The notes under the pieces: model-generated
Told to the model about the DNA's origin: nothing
The model's input: the letters and a program-made list of their open reading frames with translations, nothing else
The model's database searches: none
NCBI RefSeq assembly: GCF_900290275.1
Contig: NZ_LT985326.1
Location: 174,758 to 238,757, forward strand
DNA from: Prevotella merdae
Lineage (GTDB): Bacteria; Bacteroidota; Bacteroidia; Bacteroidales; Bacteroidaceae
Length of the DNA stretch: 64,000 nucleotides
Reading direction: 5' to 3'
Position numbers and translations under genes: made by a program
In this document: positions 57,301 to 64,000 of the stretch, piece by piece
Numbering within the stretch: the first letter of the stretch is position 1
Layout: every line of letters starts with the position of its first letter

Positions 57301-58921
57301 CGTTCACCGGAGTAATACCGTATCCATAGACTCTCTTCTCCACATCGGCAGGAAGAGTCTCCGAATAGGATGTACCTGTGTAGTTTTCTTTCAACAGTTT
57401 TCCATCTGGGTATCTCACAATATTATATGTAATGTCGCCCATATAGCCTCCGTATAAGCCTTCGGTTGGAGCCGTCCATGTTACGGTAACCTTACCAGTA
57501 GCATCATCGAGGGTTGACTTAACATCACCGGCCGACTTTGGTTTGTCCATACCCACATACTTGCTGCCAAGGAGTCGCGGACTCGTACCTACCTCATTAG
57601 CAAGTGCAACTATAAAGTTAACTGTACCATTGTCTTTCAGCGTAACGCTTTGGCGCACCTCGGCTCCAGGAGCTGCCTTACCCTCGGCAAGTGTATTGGT
57701 GCCATCGGTAATAGTATAAGATATGTCGCCCGTTAGTTCGCCGCCAGCAAATGTCTTAGTAGGTATAGTGAAGCAAACATCACCCGTAAGCGAACCATTC
57801 TTAAAATCGAATGTCAGGTTCTCGGCACTTGCAGGAGCGCCATCCTCTGCTGCGGGTTTAGGGATAGAAAGCATGGTTATCATGTTCTGTCCTTCAAAAT
57901 CGCCCACAAGCGAAAGACTTGCATCGGCAAGATCTACAGTATAAAGAGTAGACTGCTTATTTGCATCTACACATGCCCAATAGAATGTATTGGTCTTCTG
58001 GTCTATCTCTCCACTCTGATAGTAAAAGCTGCCATCGCTCAACTTAAGTTGCTTGCCTGTTGAGCCAATAAGAGTCTCCTCGGCTGTTGTGGTATCTATC
58101 TTATATAGATTGCCGTCGGTAGCCACACCATAGAGCACACCCTCCTTGGTCATGCCCATTGCCACATATGCCTGGCGCAAATCGCCTATCTTGGTACGCT
58201 TTAACGTCTCATAGTTAACCTTGCATAGTTCGTTGCCGGTACCATCTGCGTTAAGATAGTCGCCGTATACTGTCTCGCCGTCGGGAGCCACAGCAGTTTC
58301 GTTGGCAATAAGCGAATAATCTTTGGTCGACTGTTCTACAAGCTGCGTCCAAGTATCCGTGTTATACTTATAATAGTATATCATGTCGATACCCCAGAAA
58401 TTCTGATACATAATGAAGTAGAGATTGTTGCCAATCCACGCTCCACTACCAGTTGCACGGAAGAAGTCGTCGGTAAAAATCTGGTTTACCTTTACAGGCT
58501 TCTTAGCCATAAACTCGTACCAGCCATAAGCATAATAGTCGGAACTAACGCTCGCCCATGTATTGTCGAAGAGCACATTGCCCCAAAGCTTTCTACCATC
58601 CTCGGATGCCACACGCATAATAGTGTTGCTAATGCCCTGGGCAGACTGCTGTGTCGTGCTCGCCTTGCCGTTGATACGTGTCAAACCATCATGCTTGGCT
58701 ACAGCCGATGATGGCAACACGCGCATGTAACGCAATGGATGCTTGGCTTTGGCCTCTGCTAATCGCTCCTGAAGCTGTTTCGGAGTCAAGCGTTCTTTTT
58801 CCACCTGATAAGAATCGGGAAGCTTAATGTAGTTGCTCACTTGAGCATTAGCACCACCGATTGCAGACAGCGACAAAAGGGCAACTGTCCCCAAATAAGA
58901 CAAAGGGTACTTTTTTCTCAT
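54359..58921 (-). CDS. Large secreted multidomain protein (choice-of-anchor J, FN3-like), adhesin candidate
   Basis: 1520 residues from the ATG at 58921 (signal MRKKYPLSYLGTVALLSLSA IGGANA); the upstream extension is unconserved. After a beta-propeller-like N-terminus (FYWACVDANKQSTLYTVDLA), there are FN3-type modules (KSAGDVKSTLDDATGKVTVT, PENRRTAEHPDKVTFSWEEP), and at least two cleaved-adhesin/choice-of-anchor J jelly rolls (PFYSGFDDASEMALYNIIDG, ATTARSEKGAADEWLITPAL; SFESYTPWSTDVFGDWKSVA, NWLFSPELSGEKQTITFWVK), as in gingipain adhesin regions. Ends STLKKGVYVIDGKKVVVK, a sorting tail. Surface binding is inferred; no catalytic site seen. Confidence 0.82.
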   Translation of the reverse strand: MRKKYPLSYLGTVALLSLSAIGGANAQVSNYIKLPDSYQVEKERLTPKQLQERLAEAKAKHPLRYMRVLPSSAVAKHDGLTRINGKASTTQQSAQGISNTIMRVASEDGRKLWGNVLFDNTWASVSSDYYAYGWYEFMAKKPVKVNQIFTDDFFRATGSGAWIGNNLYFIMYQNFWGIDMIYYYKYNTDTWTQLVEQSTKDYSLIANETAVAPDGETVYGDYLNADGTGNELCKVNYETLKRTKIGDLRQAYVAMGMTKEGVLYGVATDGNLYKIDTTTAEETLIGSTGKQLKLSDGSFYYQSGEIDQKTNTFYWACVDANKQSTLYTVDLADASLSLVGDFEGQNMITMLSIPKPAAEDGAPASAENLTFDFKNGSLTGDVCFTIPTKTFAGGELTGDISYTITDGTNTLAEGKAAPGAEVRQSVTLKDNGTVNFIVALANEVGTSPRLLGSKYVGMDKPKSAGDVKSTLDDATGKVTVTWTAPTEGLYGGYMGDITYNIVRYPDGKLLKENYTGTSYSETLPADVEKRVYGYGITPVNGSMKGDESVSNYVAFGKAITPPFYSGFDDASEMALYNIIDGNGDGVTWAWDEPNWSNDKDASATTARSEKGAADEWLITPALKVKAGYVYNVSFRVKCYSKYYPQKLEVKYGSSATASGMTETLLPAETLTTSEYLVRKATLAPTKDGEMFIGFHDISEKGQQALKIDDISIGEGISLSAPDSVSELSVSAGAKGALQATLSFKAPDKTFNGGKLDKITKFLIRRTGKVVAEAPAAEPGSVVTFTDNTAVNGINIYSVAAVNESGSGFYCTPKAVYVGKTAPSVPENRRTAEHPDKVTFSWEEPTVGLYDGYVDPSGVTYVIAERSGSDYYPTYDAVDSVKAKTTIDIPMVTNTGNQSLKTLFISAKNEYGQSSYKAMPSIMLGKPYAIPFAESVSQNLLHGRLWTTYGTGKSDFWTIDDNYPDCVDNDGGAFHMISEANDDWAYLGTGKIALAGAAEPKLIFYHKAAANSGAKIKIEVELPDGTTKEVANIDAAKDGGNWTASAVSLADFAEEEFLSVNFVAQANKGEVVYIDRMFIRDTYTYDLNAEIEAPEKAKKGDTETVKVTVNNFGSKDARGYKVELYANGELVETKTPSEPLKAYCFETFNFEYKSNILDDKEAVDLKAIVIYNNDLNTDDNEVSTSTKFELSSKPRPEAATAKETEGGVEIAWTAVDSSSKTTTESFESYTPWSTDVFGDWKSVANITGTTGGPLTIKYPSQGTSFAFTLADPLSNWLTASQLDQLPGFKAHTGNKYLASFFRADNDGNNVSQDNWLFSPELSGEKQTITFWVKNENDEEYNTKYPETFDVLYSTTNRDQASFTKIGETHTTSKGEWEEVSVELPAGTKYFAINQNTYASNAFVFMIDDITYTFGPGAVTEYNIYRDGTLVGTVSADKTSFVDNTANDNTTYIYGVTAVYADGESEAAVATAITTGVESIFASGKAYDVYTVDGICVAKNVKNLSTLKKGVYVIDGKKVVVK

Positions 58922-58968
58922 GATAAAAAAACTTTTATTAATAATTATATAATAATGATAACTCTCTG

Positions 58969-59000
58969 CAAATGTATATATTTTGCATGAACAATTCAAA
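58969..59000 (-). promoter_or_regulatory. Promoter of the large secreted gene
   Basis: Minus strand: TTTG (58997-59000), 20-base spacer, TACATTTG (58969-58976). Confidence 0.7.
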
Positions 59001-59194
59001 GAGAAGTACTGCCTTTCTTACACACAACCATACAAAATACCTATTAATTGTTATATACTTTCTGTTTTTTTATAAATAAAATGCCTAATAATAACGAAAA
59101 GCACCAATATGTAAAGATTCTTCTCCTCTCCCTCTTTACCTCCCATCCAAATCCCCCTTGCCAAGTGCTGAATAATAAATTTCCGCCACATCGT

Positions 59195-59225
59195 TTCTCT
59201 ATTCGAACAAAAGTTATTAACTTTG
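59195..59225 (+). promoter_or_regulatory. Promoter of typA
   Basis: TTTC (59194-59197), 20-base spacer, TAACTTTG (59218-59225). Divergent promoters of the two genes share a 336-base gap that otherwise holds only an unrecognised C-rich stretch. Confidence 0.55.
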
Positions 59226-59257
59226 CAGAAAGTTTTTTTATTATAAGGTATATATAG

Positions 59258-61060
59258 ATGCAAGACATTAGAAACATTGCCATAATAGCTCACGTAGACC
59301 ATGGCAAGACCACACTTGTGGACAAGATGATGTTGGCGGGAAAGCTTTTCCGCGACGGCCAGGATAACAGTGGCCAGGTGTTGGATGCCAATGACCTGGA
59401 GCGCGAACGAGGAATAACCATCCTTTCCAAGAACGTTTCTATCAACTGGAAAGGCACTAAAATCAATATTATTGACACCCCGGGACACTCCGACTTTGGC
59501 GGCGAGGTGGAGCGTGTGCTTAATATGGCAGACGGCTGCATTCTGCTGGTAGACGCCTTCGAGGGTCCTATGCCGCAGACACGATTTGTATTGCAGAAGG
59601 CTCTGCAGCTGGGACTTAAGCCTATTGTTGTAGTAAACAAGGTAGACAAGCCTAACTGCCGTCCTGAGGAGGTGTACGAGATGGTGTTCGACCTTATGTT
59701 CTCGCTCAACGCCACCGAGGACCAGCTCGACTTCCCCGTTGTTTATGGCTCTGCCAAGAACGGATGGATGGCCGAGGACTATAAGCACCCTACCGACAAC
59801 ATCGACTATCTGCTCGACAAGATTGTTGAGATTATCCCTGCTCCTACCGTAATTGAGGGCACACCGCAGATGCTTATTACATCGCTCGACTACTCAAGCT
59901 ATACAGGCCGCATAGCCGTTGGCCGTGTTCACCGTGGCTCTATAAAGGAGGGCATGAACGTAACCATTTCCCACCGCGACGGCAAACTGGAGAAGACCAA
60001 GATTAAGGAGGTGCACGTGTTCGAGGGTATGGGTCAGAAGAAGGTAGACGAGGTTCACTCTGGCGACATCTGCGCTGTTGTGGGTCTGGAGAACTTCGAG
60101 ATTGGCGACACTATATGCGACTTTGAGAACCCAGAGCCACTACCTCCTATCGCCATCGACGAGCCTACCATGAGCATGCTCTTCACCATCAACGACTCGC
60201 CTTTCTTTGGCAAGGAGGGCAAGTTTGTTACATCACGCCACATCAACGACCGTCTGCAGAAGGAGCTTGAGAAGAATCTTGCCCTGCGTGTGCGCCCATT
60301 CGAGGACACCACCGACAAGTGGATTGTTAGCGGACGTGGCGTGCTCCACCTCTCGGTGCTTATCGAGACCATGCGCCGCGAGGGCTACGAGCTTCAGGTA
60401 GGTCAGCCTCAGGTTATATACAAGGAGATTGACGGACAGAAGTGTGAGCCTATCGAGGAGCTTACAATCAACGTTCCCGAGGAGTTCTCGAGCAAGATGA
60501 TTGATATGGTGACACGTCGTAAGGGCGAGATGACATCTATGCAGACACTGGGCGACCGTGTAGACATCGAGTTCGACATTCCTTCGCGCGGCATTATTGG
60601 TCTGCGTACCAATGTGCTTACAGCAAGCCAGGGCGAGGCTATCATGGCGCATCGCTTCAAGGAGTATCAGCCATTCAAGGGCGAGATAGTACGCCGTATG
60701 AACGGTTCGATGATAGCTATGGAGACGGGTACTGCCTATGCCTACTCTATAGACAAGCTTCAGGATCGCGGCAAGTTCTTTATCGATCCGGGCGAAGAAG
60801 TATATGGCGGACAGGTGGTAGGCGAGCACGTTCACGACAACGACCTCGTTATCAACGTTACCAAGGCTAAACAGCTTACCAACGTGCGCGCCAGCGGATC
60901 AGACGAGAAGGCACGCGTTATACCTAAGGTGGTTATGAGCCTTGAGGAGTGCTTGGAGTATATCAAGGGCGACGAGCTTGTTGAGGTTACACCTAAGAGC
61001 ATACGTATGCGCAAGATTACACTCGACCATCTTGCACGCAAGCGCAGCAACAAAGACTAA
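59258..61060 (+). CDS. typA: Ribosome-associated translational GTPase TypA/BipA
   Basis: 600 residues. GTPase motifs: NIAIIAHVDHGKTTLVDKMM (G1), ERERGITILSKNVSINWKGT (G2), IIDTPGHSDFGGEVERVLNM (G3) and IVVVNKVDKPNCRPEEVYEM (NKxD). Elongation-factor-like domains II-V follow with QPQVIYKEIDGQKCEPIEEL and the C-terminal IPKVVMSLEECLEYIKGDEL VEVTPKSIRMRKITL typical of TypA. Helps ribosome assembly and stress growth. Ends in the hairpin terminator at 61090. Confidence 0.97.
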   Translation: MQDIRNIAIIAHVDHGKTTLVDKMMLAGKLFRDGQDNSGQVLDANDLERERGITILSKNVSINWKGTKINIIDTPGHSDFGGEVERVLNMADGCILLVDAFEGPMPQTRFVLQKALQLGLKPIVVVNKVDKPNCRPEEVYEMVFDLMFSLNATEDQLDFPVVYGSAKNGWMAEDYKHPTDNIDYLLDKIVEIIPAPTVIEGTPQMLITSLDYSSYTGRIAVGRVHRGSIKEGMNVTISHRDGKLEKTKIKEVHVFEGMGQKKVDEVHSGDICAVVGLENFEIGDTICDFENPEPLPPIAIDEPTMSMLFTINDSPFFGKEGKFVTSRHINDRLQKELEKNLALRVRPFEDTTDKWIVSGRGVLHLSVLIETMRREGYELQVGQPQVIYKEIDGQKCEPIEELTINVPEEFSSKMIDMVTRRKGEMTSMQTLGDRVDIEFDIPSRGIIGLRTNVLTASQGEAIMAHRFKEYQPFKGEIVRRMNGSMIAMETGTAYAYSIDKLQDRGKFFIDPGEEVYGGQVVGEHVHDNDLVINVTKAKQLTNVRASGSDEKARVIPKVVMSLEECLEYIKGDELVEVTPKSIRMRKITLDHLARKRSNKD

Positions 61061-61089
61061 TTTCTTGTCAACAAAATATACTAACATGG

Positions 61090-61131
61090 ATGTGTCCTTG
61101 AACCGGGAGGTACGAGGACACATTTTTTTTG
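61090..61131 (+). terminator. Terminator after typA
   Basis: ATGTGTCCTTG (61090-61100) pairs with CGAGGACACAT (61113-61123), followed by eight T. Confidence 0.88.
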
Positions 61132-61175
61132 TTTAAAGTCTAAATTTATATCAAAGCTCCTTTTATATTATTTAA

Positions 61176-61227
61176 AATCTCTGTTCCGTGACACGGAATG
61201 GACGTTCGGTGACACCGAACAGAGATT
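61176..61227. repeat. Cloverleaf-like palindromic element
   Basis: Outer arms AATCTCTG / CAGAGATT enclose two hairpins, TTCCGTGACACGGAA (61184-61198) and GTTCGGTGACACCGAAC (61204-61220), making a three-way junction. It lies 130 bases after typA. Confidence 0.6.
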
Positions 61228-61304
61228 ATATATGCCTACAAGCATACAATATTATGCCATTCAATACGTTATAATATAAAACATTATATAAATTATAGGA
61301 ATAT

Positions 61305-62024
61305 ATGAAGAACCGACTGTTTCTATCGCTTGCCGCTCTTGCCACATCTGCTACGGCAATAGCTCAGCAACCCGAGGCTGGCACAATATCCATCATACCG
61401 AGAGTGGCACTAAACATGTCTACCCTACCCGACGACATCTTTGTAATGGGCGGCACAACCAACATTCCACTCGAGGCTCGCTACCGCACAACGTTTATGG
61501 GCGGTGTGGACGTAGACTACCAATTTGCGCCTAACTTCTCGGCTACATTGGGCGCCTACTATGCGCAGCATGGATGCAACTACAAGAACGGAATGGTGCA
61601 GAACAACGCAGCTTCGGGCACAAGCACCAGTGGTACAGGATACAGCGACCTGTCCACTCAGCTCAACTATATCAACCTCCCCCTGACGCTTAATGCATAC
61701 ATTGCTCCGGGCTTGGCACTTAAGGCTGGCGTGCAGATGGGCATTGCATTGTCGGGCAAACTAAAATATACCACTACGGAATATACTAAGAACAACGAGG
61801 GCGAGTTTGCCCCAACACAGCCCGAGGAGACAAGCCAGAAGCTGGACAACACGATGAAGAGCGTGTGCTTCTCCATCCCCGTTGGCTTGAGCTACGAGTT
61901 CGCTAACGTAATAATAGACGCACGCTACCACTTCGGATTGACCCCAGTGCAGCAGATTGACGGCATCAAGGGACCCAAGAACCGCGTGTTCAGCATAAGC
62001 GCAGGCTATCGCTTCGCACTTTAA
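61305..62024 (+). CDS. Outer-membrane beta-barrel protein (porin/PorT-like)
   Basis: 239 residues. Signal peptide MKNRLFLSLAALATSATAIA Q, then strands such as YRTTFMGGVDVDYQFAPNFS, ATLGAYYAQHGCNYKNGM, LNYINLPLTLNAYIAPGLAL and a final RVFSISAGYRFAL ending in hydrophobic/aromatic residues, the usual outer-membrane insertion end. Belongs to the broad outer-membrane beta-barrel (PorT) set of Bacteroidetes. Followed directly by the 86-bp repeat array. Partner unknown. Confidence 0.75.
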   Translation: MKNRLFLSLAALATSATAIAQQPEAGTISIIPRVALNMSTLPDDIFVMGGTTNIPLEARYRTTFMGGVDVDYQFAPNFSATLGAYYAQHGCNYKNGMVQNNAASGTSTSGTGYSDLSTQLNYINLPLTLNAYIAPGLALKAGVQMGIALSGKLKYTTTEYTKNNEGEFAPTQPEETSQKLDNTMKSVCFSIPVGLSYEFANVIIDARYHFGLTPVQQIDGIKGPKNRVFSISAGYRFAL

Positions 62025-62025
62025 A

Positions 62026-62540
62026 ATAATAAATGAATACGGATTTATCTGATTAAACTGATGCTTCGCTTTTGAGCCAGTATTTCAGTAAAATCAGCAG
62101 AATCTGTATTCAATAATAAATGAATACGGATTATTCTGATTAAACTGATACTTCGCTTTAAGCCTGTATTTCAGTATAATCAGCAGAATCTGTATTCAAT
62201 AATAAATGAATACGGATTATTCTGATTAAACTGATACTTCGCTTTAAGCCAGTATTTCAGTAAAATCAGAAAAATCCGTATTCAAAAAATAAATACAGAT
62301 TTATCTGATTAAACTGATGCTTCGCCTTGAGCCAGTATCTCAGTATAATCAGCAGAATCTGTATTCAATAATAAACGAAAACAGATTTATCTGATTAAAC
62401 TGATGCTTCGCCTTGAGCCAGTATTTCAGTATAATCAGCAGAATCAATATTCAATAATAAACGAATACGGATTATTCTGATTAAACTGATGCTTCGCTTT
62501 GAGCCAGTATTTCAGTATAATCAGCAGTATCTGTATTCAA
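62026..62540. repeat. Six tandem palindromic units of about 86 bp
   Basis: Units begin near 62035, 62122, 62208, 62290, 62376 and 62463 with GAATACGG or a close form and end with CTGTATTC. Each is a long imperfect hairpin with the TGCTTCGCTTTGAGCCAGTA loop seen at 50666-50914. The array ends at the GGTTCATCC motif at 62544. Confidence 0.85.
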
Positions 62541-62543
62541 TAA

Positions 62544-62568
62544 GGTTCATCCGGAATTTGGAGTGATA
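62544..62568 (+). repeat. GGTTCATCC dispersed motif at the edge of the IS110 region
   Basis: GGTTCATCCGGAATTTGGAG then TGATA. Nearly identical to the motifs at 6556 and 50626. It lies where the IS110 element's left flank is expected, so it may be the insertion target or an end of an earlier element. Confidence 0.55.
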
Positions 62569-62707
62569 GAAGTATAAATTGCAGTTTATCGGGGAGAGGC
62601 TCTTGTACTTGTATCTCCTTTGCTTGTAGTTCCCACAGAACGCACAGACCACACTCTAAGTTTGCAGAAGAAAGCAATTAGGCTAAATAATCAAGGTAAA
62701 ACTATGA

Positions 62708-62733
62708 TTGCTAAAGACAGTTTCGTACCTTTG
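62708..62733 (+). promoter_or_regulatory. Promoter of the IS110 upstream RNA
   Basis: TACCTTTG at 62726-62733, with TTG at 62708-62710 (15 bases) or TATG at 62703-62706 (19 bases) as -33 candidates. A structured non-coding region of about 150 bases follows before the transposase ATG. Confidence 0.5.
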
Positions 62734-62739
62734 TTGTAA

Positions 62740-62890
62740 AAAGGTAGAATCGGTCTGTCGAAGAGGTAAACCAAAGATCGCACAAGTCTGAAGACTATGT
62801 TCTGTTTCGGACCTCATCGACATAGTTGCAAAGACCAGATAGAAAGTTATCGGCTCTGAGCCTTGTTAGAGTGTTAGTCCATACAACTAT
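62740..62890 (+). ncRNA. Candidate IS110 bridge RNA
   Basis: The non-coding region before an IS110-group recombinase is where the bridge RNA is encoded in this family. Here a long-range helix ATCGGTCT (62749-62756) with AGACCAGAT (62832-62840, one bulge) encloses about 75 bases, inside which ACTATG (62794-62799) pairs with CATAGT (62821-62826) to hold a 21-base loop, and a GGCT-CTG-AGCC hairpin (62852-62862) follows. Two loop-bearing stems are what a target- and donor-binding RNA needs. End points are approximate and pairing to IS ends has not been tested. Confidence 0.45.
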
Positions 62891-62925
62891 TGACCAATTC
62901 TACATAATTAAAATCGTACAAAGAT

Positions 62926-63951
62926 ATGAAGAATTTATTTATTGGAGTTGATTTTTCGAAAGAAAAAGTTGATGTGGCTATCATTTTTGCAGATGGACTG
63001 ACAGAAACAGCTGCACGAATGTTCAACGAGTTCAAGACAACTGTGTCTGGCTACAAGCAACTGGTCAAATGGGTGGAGCAGAATTCCTACGGCATCGACT
63101 CTTCCCTGTGGCTCTTCTGTGGAGAGAATACGGGCGACTACAGCAAGGGACTGTGCAACTTTCTCTATGGTAAAGGCTACGACATGTGGCTTGAGAATGC
63201 CAAGAGCATCAAGGATGCATCAGGTCTCAGACGATTGAAGTCGGACCGCGCCGACGCCTCGATGATTGCCGAATACGCAATGAGGAATTACGACAGAGCC
63301 ATTATGTACGAGCCACTTAGCGAGTCACTTGCACAACTGCGCGAACTGTTTCTGTATCGTCAGATGGTTATAAGACACAGATGCAGCTTTCAAGTGCGCA
63401 GAGGCGAGAAGAAACTCACAATGGAGAAGTCTCCTGTCAAGACAATGATCTCGCAGAGCGGAAGGCATATCGTGTCTGAACTCAACAAGGAAGTAGAGAA
63501 AATAGACAAGCGAATCGCCGAGCTCATCAAGTCAGACGAGGAACTCACCGAGGTGTTCACCATCGTGACCTCGGTGCCTGGTATAGGAACGCAGAATGCT
63601 GTCTGTCTGATGGTATACACCGACAACTTCCGTCGTTTCAACTACGATTCAAGGAAGATTGCCTGCTACTACGGCATAGCCCCATTCGGCAAGGATTCGG
63701 GCACCAGCGTGCATTCAGATCCTCGTGTGCACTATATGGCGAACCGTCAGATAAAGTCCATGCTGACGCAGGCTGCACTGGCTGCCGTGAACTTCAATCC
63801 TGTTATTGCAAGGTACTATATGCGTCTCGTGGAACGTGGAAAGAAGAAGCAGGTTGCACTGAACAATGTGAAGAACAAACTCGTGCATTTGGTCACTGCC
63901 ATGGCCAGAAACCGCCAGCTTTATACCCCAGAATATAAAATCTCAGCTTAA
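62926..63951 (+). CDS. IS110-family transposase (DEDD recombinase)
   Basis: 341 residues. N-terminal RuvC-like DEDD domain with Asp9 (LFIGVDFSKEKVDVAII), Glu67 (LFCGENTGDYS), Asp107 and Asp110 (LKSDRADASMIAEYAMRNYD). A coiled middle (LNKEVEKIDKRIAELIKSDE) leads to the C-terminal Transposase_20 domain: VTSVPGIGTQNAVCLMVYTD and ACYYGIAPFGKDSGTSVHSD with the likely nucleophile Ser. Intact frame. The element lacks inverted repeats as the family does; its right border is beyond, or near, the end of the window. Confidence 0.92.
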   Translation: MKNLFIGVDFSKEKVDVAIIFADGLTETAARMFNEFKTTVSGYKQLVKWVEQNSYGIDSSLWLFCGENTGDYSKGLCNFLYGKGYDMWLENAKSIKDASGLRRLKSDRADASMIAEYAMRNYDRAIMYEPLSESLAQLRELFLYRQMVIRHRCSFQVRRGEKKLTMEKSPVKTMISQSGRHIVSELNKEVEKIDKRIAELIKSDEELTEVFTIVTSVPGIGTQNAVCLMVYTDNFRRFNYDSRKIACYYGIAPFGKDSGTSVHSDPRVHYMANRQIKSMLTQAALAAVNFNPVIARYYMRLVERGKKKQVALNNVKNKLVHLVTAMARNRQLYTPEYKISA

Positions 63952-64000
63952 AATGAAAATAATGGTCAAAACATTTGGATTTTAACATAGAAAGCAGAAT

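Noticed and set aside
62026..62540. CRISPR array or satellite protein repeats
   Set aside because: Each unit is a palindrome of about 86 bp without spacers, and the frames are broken by stops.

Overview
The window looks like a chromosomal segment of a Bacteroidales bacterium, probably Prevotellaceae. The evidence is the many TAnnTTTG -7 boxes with a TTTG-like element about 19-20 bases upstream, the near absence of Shine-Dalgarno sequences, the DUF4492-cydAB oxidase locus, a thrA-apgM-thrC operon, a C10 (interpain/streptopain-like) protease, DUF4230, DUF4827 and DUF5686 proteins, and several secreted proteins ending in an NGKK-type tail. Genus is an inference.

Layout. 1-2.2 kb: start of a capsule export (Wza-like) gene running off the left edge, tcdA, and tRNA-Arg(ACG). 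2.2-8.6 kb is an accessory island: a complete two-ORF ISAon1/ISL3-like element, two secreted proteins of unknown function, an orphan LuxR-type regulator, and a truncated IS982 element interrupted by a second ISAon1/ISL3-like copy with a perfect 8-bp target duplication. 8.6-9.0 kb holds a promoter-structured RNA-terminator unit divergent from the cytochrome bd operon (9.0-12.1 kb). 12.1-17.4 kb is a threonine operon with a 200-base leader. 17.5-21.6 kb combines thiamine genes (thiE, a ThiE-like paralogue, thiD) with three membrane-lipid genes (PAP2/Aur1-like, CDP-alcohol transferase, GtrA) resembling the Bacteroides inositol-lipid locus. 21.8-30 kb: a DUF5686 outer-membrane protein, a HigBA-like toxin-antitoxin pair, a LuxR regulator, two secreted proteins separated by a 22-bp minisatellite, a candidate small RNA and an ECF sigma factor.

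30-37 kb: pgpA, a nucleotide-sugar module (FdtA-like ketoisomerase, acyltransferase, DegT aminotransferase), an MBOAT/SGNH acyl-transfer pair and purT. 37-51.7 kb: topB, two DUF4230 proteins, a large TonB-type receptor with a DUF2807 lipoprotein, a DHH phosphoesterase, DUF4827-glmM flanked by a dispersed inverted repeat, a GH20 hexosaminidase, and an alpha/beta hydrolase preceded by a MITE-like element. 51.7-62 kb: a C10 protease with LRR repeats, a 1520-residue adhesin-like secreted protein, typA/bipA and a small outer-membrane barrel. 62-64 kb: a six-unit array of 86-bp palindromic repeats, then an IS110 element with a structured upstream region that fits a bridge RNA.

The most interesting items are non-coding: the IS110 upstream RNA, the MITE-like element and its hairpin repeats, the 8.64-8.91 kb RNA, the thrA leader and the 29.3 kb small RNA. 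I have no database access; family names come from motifs and remembered family features.
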